A stretch of 64,000 bases of DNA from Diploscapter coronatus (Eukaryota; Nematoda; Chromadorea; Rhabditida; Rhabditidae): the NCBI GenBank assembly GCA_964036155.1, contig OZ038423.1, positions 79,933,249 to 79,997,248 of the forward strand, in the 5' to 3' direction. The position numbers and the translations under genes were made by a program. How positions within the stretch are numbered: position 1 is the first letter of the stretch; the number at the start of each line of letters is the position of its first letter. Shown piece by piece: positions 58,645 through 64,000 of this stretch. The notes below the pieces were generated by a model that did not search any database, was not told where the DNA came from, and saw nothing but the letters and a program-made list of their open reading frames with translations.

Positions 58645-59250
58645 TTGAAACGTTTTTACCGGCTCTGTTGAATAAATCGTCTTGAAAATAATGAAATTTC
58701 AATTATTGAAGCATGAGGCGCAATATATACCAAAATAATAGGGTCCCTTAGCCATAGATCAACCCTAAAAAGTAAGAAAATAGGGATTATATGAAGTCTT
58801 AGGATACCGCAGTATAATACCGTGTTTTCTCTAATAGAAGCCTCGAGGATCCTCTTGTTCAACCCTCTAATTTTCGAACAATCAGAATTTTGCAATCTTT
58901 CATAACTTTTCATCTGATTATTGAAGAATATTAAGATCAAAAGTAATTATGCTCTACACACTCCAAAAATAGCATAGAAACATGACTAAATGGTTCGAGT
59001 TGGGTAAGAGGTAGTTTCGACGTTTTGGAAGAGGTGAACTACTACTTTAGATTTTTCGGTAATTTGAATGTCTAAATATACCTAAATTTTTAATTGAGTC
59101 AATCAAGCGCGTGTTTTATTCGAATACTTGTGAAATTATTTCGCCCACAACATTGAACGATGAGGAAATCTTCAAGCTCAAGGTTATTCTCTCAAATCCA
59201 TAGGAAGGAAACAATGTTGCTGCAACAAAAACAAACAAACGTAGGCGATT
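58645..59250. other. Intergenic, no gene recognised
   Basis: The first 70 bases are the duplicated 3' flank of the ShKT gene. The rest is AT-rich with no exon or clear repeat. Confidence 0.55.
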
Positions 59251-59361
59251 TTACTCGTCTTTCTTCTCATCGCCTGTAGCGAAACGGATGAAGTGTAGAA
59301 AAATAACGATGAAAATCGCGGGAATATTCCAAAGGAAGACGAAGCTTTGTTCATTCTTCAT
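59251..59361 (-). CDS. Possible 36-aa single-pass membrane microprotein
   Basis: The minus-strand frame starts at 59361 and stops at 59251. Polar start (MKNEQS), one hydrophobic segment of about 22 residues containing WNIPAIFIVIFLHFI, then a charged tail GDEKKDE. TTTCCTTAG just upstream could be a trans-splice acceptor. The frame stays open into DLKKWPS upstream, so it may instead be the last exon of a longer gene, but there is little room before the divergent ground-like gene at 59440. An upstream ATG gives only a 6-codon frame. No family assigned. Confidence 0.4.
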   Translation of the reverse strand: MKNEQSFVFLWNIPAIFIVIFLHFIRFATGDEKKDE

Positions 59362-59439
59362 CGAAGGCCATTTCTTTAGGTCTAAGGAAATTGGACTTGC
59401 TGAAGTTCAGTTACAGTCATTTATTAGCTAATTCTAAAT

Positions 59440-61168
59440 ATGTTTAAATGGCGAAAATCGCTACCTTTCACGATAATTTTGGTATGTGTGCAAGTCCATC
59501 GCTATTTTGATGATTCTGAGTTATTTTCATTTTAGTATCAACTATTTATCGATACGATTGATGCGTGTGGTTGTGCGGCTCCTATGATGTGCATGCCTCG
59601 ACCCTGTGTCATGCAAGTGCAGGTCTGTCCACCTCCTGCCCCCTGCCCTCCTCAGTAAGTTATTTCGAAAGTTTCGAGAAATTATACAACTTTCTAGATT
59701 CTGTCCGCCGCCGCCAATTTGGTATGTAACTTTATCTGATTGTTTTCAGTAAAATAATGGATCCGATTTTATTCCCCCACCTCCGCCTCCTCAGCTGTGC
59801 CCTCAACCTTCTCTGTGCCCGTGCTCAGGAGCTAGTTCCAGTTATAGCGGTTATATTGTAGGTTTTTTTGGATGCTTCCAAATATTTTATTGTCTGAGAT
59901 TTAATCATTCGAAAATGTCGCTACGCCGCGCAACTTGAAGTGGTATGACGGTCAGGAGAGGATATAGAAACGATCTCTTACTTTTACATACTTTTTCGGC
60001 TTCCCGTATTTATAGGCGGCTGTATTTACAGACAGGTGGGGGAGGATAGAGAATGTGGGAAAAGTGGAGAAACAATAAAACGCTGTCTGTGTCTGTCATC
60101 CGTCTGTAGATACAGGGAGCCGACTTTTTCCTCAAGTTGTGAAGATGGCCTTTTTTACATTTTCGAATTGTCTGATTTCATATGCAACCTTACTACGGCT
60201 ATCGAATGGCGCAGATGCCGATGCAAATGCAGCAAGCGCCGATGGCTCCATTCTATGGATCATCGTACCAGTCGAGTGGTGGAATGAGTGCCTCTGGAGG
60301 ATGCGGTGGACAGGCTTCATCGGGATGTGGTGGTATGAATCATTTTTGGTTACTTTACAGTATTAAATTGCTTTTTTGGAAGCTGAAGTAGTTATCGATA
60401 AGGTTGAAGATTTATAGAACTGAAAAAAATCATTTGAGCGTGAGTCCTTCAATTCAAATATAATCAATACTGATGGATAGGAGAACTGTTAAAGCTCGGA
60501 ATTTGCTAATGAGTATTCATTTAGGAGGCTGCTCTCAAGGCGGTGGATGTTCAAGTGGTTGTTCTGGGGGTTCTTCTGCGCAACAAACTCAAGTAGCTCC
60601 TTCTTCTGGTTATGCTGTTGCTGCAAAAACCGGATCTCAGGTTTACAATTTATGATGATATTGTCGATTAGAAGAGAACGTCGATATTCAAAAATTGCGC
60701 TACCAAACTCGATTTCTAATTGCTGCATAAATATATCGACTTTGCTCTCCAATCAATGATACGAAAAATGATGGCGATATATTCAGAACGACTGCTGCTC
60801 AGGATGTTCGTCACCATGCAAATACCGAAGCCGAAGAAAGGCTTACTCTTCGAAAACCATGGATCCTGCTTGCAATTCTGAGGAGTTTAGGGAAATCATT
60901 ATTCAGGTCGAATTTTTGCGAATAATTTTCTGAAATGCGATTTTCAGTATGTGAATGATGATGTGTCTGATTCGAAGCGATTGATACAATCAGCCGCCGA
61001 AGAAATGATGGGCTACGAAGTGAACGTGATTTGCGCTAGGGGAGAATTTGGGTAAAAATTCCATTTTTTTCTTACCCAATTTTATTTTTTAGATATGTCG
61101 TCCACACTGAGCATTACTGTATGGCATCACGAGGACAAATTTCTTGTTACGTATTTAGAGCATTGTAA
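59440..61168 (+). CDS. Secreted protein with ground-like domain
   Basis: Nine exons: 59440-59481, 59536-59654, 59698-59721, 59750-59857, 60182-60332, 60525-60640, 60787-60906, 60948-61051, 61093-61168, about 286 aa. Order: signal peptide (MFKWRKSLPFTIILYQLF), a Cys/Pro-rich stretch (CPPPAPCPP, FCPPPP, PPPPPPQLCP), a Gly/Ser/Gln-rich stretch with clustered Cys, then a C-terminal ground-like domain: ACNSEEFREII, SKRLIQSAAEEMMG, VNVICARGEFGYVV, HYCMASRGQISCY. Ground-like proteins belong to the nematode hedgehog-related group and are extracellular, with roles in cuticle and epidermis. Two defects: the Pro-rich exon 4 keeps frame only with one extra C in the run at 59774-59778, and the junction before 60182 lacks an AG (TTTCAT). 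Either the gene is decaying or the sequence has small errors. Confidence 0.78.
59928..60137. repeat. Inverted-repeat element in ground-like intron 4
   Basis: The left tip CAACTTGAAG and the right tip CTCAAGTTG are inverted, with AGATACAGGGAGCC-like sequence inside. Weak arms; a degenerate MITE is likely. Confidence 0.4.
60676..60765. repeat. Dispersed TIR repeat (GTCGATATTCA ends), copy 2
   Basis: Inside intron 6 of the ground-like gene. Matches the copy at 9634-9760 at both ends and through TTTCTAATTG and TTTGCTCTCCAATCA. Confidence 0.65.
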
Positions 61169-61906
61169 ATTTGATGAGATTTTAGATGAAGAATAAAGTT
61201 GTATCCTGTAATTTTGATTCTCTCACAAGTTTTGGAGAAGAATTTTGTCGCTGGTTTTTGTGACGAAATTTTCGCATTTTCACTTCGCAAAAACACGCTA
61301 ACGGTTTGTGCTGCTTTTGCTCGCCACGTCACAATGGATATTTAGTGTACTTGTTTGCACAAAATTTGTGGATATGAAAATGGAAAGTGTGAGATAAAAA
61401 TTAATTGATCAGATCATGACAGAAAAAACGTGCGAAAAGTTAACGACGAATATTTTTTATGTGAAAGTTTCTCAACATTTCGCTGTAATTCAAACTCTAG
61501 ATTGTGAAATGTATGTATGATAAATCAGTCAAAACTTTGACAAACTTCTACATTCTTGGCGAACCTAAAAATGACATGTATTGATAATCCTGATAGGATA
61601 AGATGATGAGTATCTTTGATGTGATGTTCAAATTCTTAATTCGCAAAAAAGAGATCGATTTGAATGGGGTGGATAGTTAGCGGTTTGCTGATGGCTGGTG
61701 CACGTATGTGCAAACAAAAGTGGCTGCTGCTGCCTAGGGGCAATTGCTCTATTCCTTTATTGCTCTTCGTCTATAAAAGCCGCACCTTTTGCCATCCGAC
61801 TCTTCTCATTTTTGGCTGCTGGCGTATTCAGTCGTCGCTGCTCGATCAGACCCCATCTATTTTTGGCTCAGGGAATCAAAGATATCACCTAAATTCACAC
61901 TTTAAA
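61169..61906. other. Intergenic, promoter of the lustrin-like gene
   Basis: No exon seen. The last 140 bases hold a clear TATA box (listed separately). Confidence 0.55.
61772..61778 (+). promoter_or_regulatory. TATA box of the lustrin-like gene
   Basis: TATAAAA in CGTCTATAAAAGCCGCACC, 129 bases before the start codon, same strand. Confidence 0.6.
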
Positions 61907-63049
61907 ATGCACGCATGCTCATCAGCAGTATTCGTGACAATTTCGATGATTTATCTCGTAAATGGTAATAAAGAATATATTATTTGATTTTATCTTTATA
62001 TGGAAGAATATCGAATTTAGCACAAAATGAATGTTACCACCCATTCTTGGAATCGACTGGAAAGCCATGCAAGTCGGATGCCGATTGTGCTTCTTCAAAG
62101 GGGTTCTGTATTATGAGCATTTTCAAGAATGCCCATGTGTGCTGTCAACCAAAGCCTGGGACCGTTCAGCCACGTAAAATATTCAGATGACATGATTTAC
62201 TTTTAAAATTTCTATTCCTGATAACTAAGGAACTTTCTTCTATGATGACGATTATCGACTTACACACCAATTTTCCGACTTCCTATAGTTGTCACGAGCT
62301 GCTCTCCATCACCGTTTGCACTTGCCACTAAATTTTCGAGCTGGGGTGTATTGACTGAATGGCCTCTTGTATCCCACACCCATTTTTCTTTTCTCCTACC
62401 TCCCTCTCCTACTCTCCCCTCAAAAAGTGCACACGGAATACAAATGGGTGTGGGTGTGGAATATAAAAGGCCGGGCTGAATAGCTTATGGCAATGCAAAT
62501 TTTGATTATGACCAGTCTGTGACAAATACAGAAAATTTCGTTTTTCTTCTTCCATAGATTACATAACAAGTTTCATTCTCATCATAGGAAAAGAGTTTCA
62601 ACGACTATTTTTTGAGTTTCTCAGAATGCCCGTCCGGCTATAAGTCGACTTCGATGCCTATTCTGTGCAACCCAACAGCTAACCCAAATTCTCTCAGCGA
62701 ATCTTGTCCAACCGGAGAGACATGTCTCGACAGTGTTACTCAATTCACAAAGGTATTTTCCCTATTGTCAGAGATTTGATAAGCTGAGGCGAAATAATTA
62801 GCGTACAAAATTGAATAACCAATATATGCACGCGTTTTTGCTGAGTTTTCCATCAAAACCATTCCTGAAACGCTCGATTTCTGTCAATGCGATTGCAAGC
62901 GCCACGAACTAAAATTCGCATAAAATGCATCCTTTTGTCTCAATTGATCGCGGTCGCCAATACTAATTGATTTCTTGTTCAATTTTCATACTTCTTTGCA
63001 GGGAACATCTACGAAGATCCAGAACGCCCTTTGCTGTAAGAAGGTCTAA
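61907..63049 (+). CDS. Secreted lustrin-type cysteine-rich protein
   Basis: Four exons: 61907-61964, 62021-62173, 62625-62752, 63002-63049, giving 128 aa, all GT-AG. Signal peptide MHACSSAVFVTISMIYLVNG. Two cysteine modules: a WAP-like block (CKSDADCASSKGFC, HVCCQPKPG) and a lustrin-type block (CPSGYKS, ILCNP, CPTGETCLD, ALCCKK), both common in nematode secreted proteins and protease-inhibitor-like families. Role unknown; extracellular. Intron 2 contains another TATA-like block at 62462. It continues the row of small secreted genes on this strand. Confidence 0.8.
62462..62468 (+). promoter_or_regulatory. TATA-like box inside intron 2 of the lustrin-like gene
   Basis: TATAAAA in GAATATAAAAGGCCGGGC, preceded by a GT-rich stretch. 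It could drive an alternative transcript starting in the intron or a small RNA, or be chance. Confidence 0.35.
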
Positions 63050-63376
63050 CTTCTAATTTCGTTTTGTGCCATACGTCATACGTCTTTCCGAGATTGTCTT
63101 TCGCTTGAAGATTCGATTTTTTTCAATTTCATTGTAAGGGCCCGTCCAGGCGTTAGTTGCCAATGCCATTTATAGCTTGCAACTCGCTCAAAATAACATT
63201 GAAAATCAAGAGAGCATAAGAAATACAATCGCGTTCTCTTCACTTCTTGTGCTATTCCGAGCGAGTTGCAATGCAACTAAGTATGAACGCTCCCTAAGAA
63301 ATCGATTACCAAATAAACGGCTTTGTTTCCGATGAATTTTGTTGATTATTTTTGTTCGCAATAGATTGAGTGATGA
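63050..63376. other. Convergent intergenic region
   Basis: Between the lustrin-like gene (+) and the membrane-protein gene (-). Mostly filled by the MITE at 63135-63298. Confidence 0.6.
63135..63298. repeat. MITE with GGGCCCGTCC termini, copy 2
   Basis: Starts TAAGGGCCCGTCCAGGCG and ends TATGAACGCTCCCTAA. The arms GCAACTCGCTCAAAATA and CCGAGCGAGTTGCAATGC match copy 1 at 45379-45564 but are more decayed. Confidence 0.75.
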
Positions 63377-63861
63377 TTAACGTTTGCCGGCGAGAGACGC
63401 GAGATTCTGCGCAGTTTTGGCGATGTCCAGTAGGCCGTAGGCGTTCTTCTTCTCTTCATCGTAAGACAACTGCTCCTCTTTCTGCTTTCTGTAGTGCAGG
63501 AACGACGGTGTGTAGAGGTGGTCAATTGATTGAAATTATAAGCCATTTTTGGAGATCAAATATCGATAATGAGATTGTACGAATTAAGCAGATTATGATG
63601 AAGCCATAAAACCCGAAAAGCCAAATTATGTTGGAGCCGAGATCATCCTATTCTGCATTGTGTATTGGAAATTCAAATATGAAGTACAAGATGAATTGTG
63701 AAACTTTTAAGAAAACAATTCTTAACATGTGATTTTCCAACCTCGACATTTTCATCTTTCGACCGATGAGTGATGATATTGTTGATGATGTGGTAGATGG
63801 AAAAGATGAGAATTGTCAGGAACGGAAGAAACAGAGCCGCTTTGCCGATGTGACGGATCGT
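63377..63861 (-). CDS. 3' part of a membrane-protein gene, partial
   Basis: Two exons supported: 63861-63742 (40 codons, TIRHIGKAALFLPFLTILIF then YHIINNIITHRSKDE, one membrane segment with a charged end) and 63488-63377 (KQKEEQLSYDEEKKNAYGLL then AKTAQNLASLAGKR and stop). The phases do not match directly, so one more exon of length 3n+2 is missing between them, or they belong to different genes. Upstream exons lie beyond the window edge. No family recognised. Confidence 0.45.
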
Positions 63862-64000
63862 CTGAAAAATTGTTACCCTCTTGTAGCTAGCAGCCTCTGT
63901 TCTAACAATGAGACCTATCAAGCGATGTATCATACATGGGGATATGATAGACAAGTGGTTAGAAATAAGTTCGGACACACAAACAGAAAAGCACACTTTA

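Noticed and set aside
60139..60366. 75-codon frame rich in Ala, Asp and Trp
   Set aside because: Out-of-frame reading of the Gly/Gln-rich exon of the ground-like gene.
1..64000. CRISPR arrays, rRNA operons, prokaryotic insertion sequences
   Set aside because: None seen; the spliced genes show eukaryotic nuclear DNA.
1..64000. Autonomous transposon or retrovirus-like polyprotein
   Set aside because: No transposase, integrase or reverse-transcriptase motif was found in any frame; all elements seen are short and non-coding.

Overview
The window is nuclear DNA from a nematode. The evidence is in the genes: two chemoreceptors of the nematode-specific Sra/Sre superfamily, a cuticle collagen, a ground-like (hedgehog-related) secreted protein, ShKT and lustrin-type cysteine-rich secreted proteins, and a let-767-like steroid/acyl reductase. 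The architecture agrees: dense genes with many short introns (mostly 40-350 nt), TTTTCAG acceptors, and acceptor-like AGs just before several start codons, which suggests trans-splicing. The genus cannot be named from the sequence. Every gene was rebuilt by hand from splice signals, reading frame and paralogue or family comparison; none is a single long ORF.

Layout. 1-4.2 kb: no gene recognised. 4.2-9.6 kb (+): a tandem pair of Sre-like 7TM receptors. 12.4-16.0 kb (-): a PABIR/FAM122 (PP2A-inhibitor) homologue with two MITE copies in its introns. 17.5-18.3 kb (+): a small one-helix membrane protein. 20.1-22.5 kb (+): a beta-lactamase-fold serine hydrolase. 23.2-24.6 kb (+): an unrecognised protein with a C-terminal Cys4 finger. 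24.9-26.4 kb (+): a membrane-anchored spermidine-synthase-fold methyltransferase. 26.7-28.3 kb: a stray copy of the last gta-1 exon abutting an inverted-repeat element, then a tRNA-like SINE. 28.5-32.0 kb (+): a let-767/HSD17B12-type reductase. 32.8-35.4 kb (-): a second serine hydrolase. 35.4-39.2 kb: gene-free and full of inverted repeats. 39.2-43.4 kb (+): a cytochrome P450. 46.2-46.9 kb (+): two tandemly duplicated exons of an unknown gene. 47.8-49.8 kb (-): mitochondrial GABA transaminase. 50.6-53.1 kb (-): cuticle collagen with a 10-nt microexon. 54.0-55.8 kb (+): a Ser-rich acidic protein. 56.7-63.0 kb (+): a cluster of small secreted cysteine-rich proteins (ShKT tandem pair, ground-like, lustrin-like), with a possible 36-aa membrane microprotein on the minus strand. 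63.4-63.9 kb (-): the end of a membrane-protein gene leaving the window.

The genes do not form one pathway. Functional themes are chemosensation (Sre pair), cuticle and secreted extracellular proteins (50.6-53.1 and 56.7-63.0 kb), and lipid, GABA and xenobiotic metabolism (reductase, P450, GABA-T, two hydrolases). The most unusual properties are a high share of GC-AG introns (four in about 95), several junctions that work only with a non-GT donor or a one-base correction, a gene-fragment duplication ending exactly at a transposon-like terminus, and a tandem secreted-protein pair whose second exon has diverged while the last exon is almost identical.
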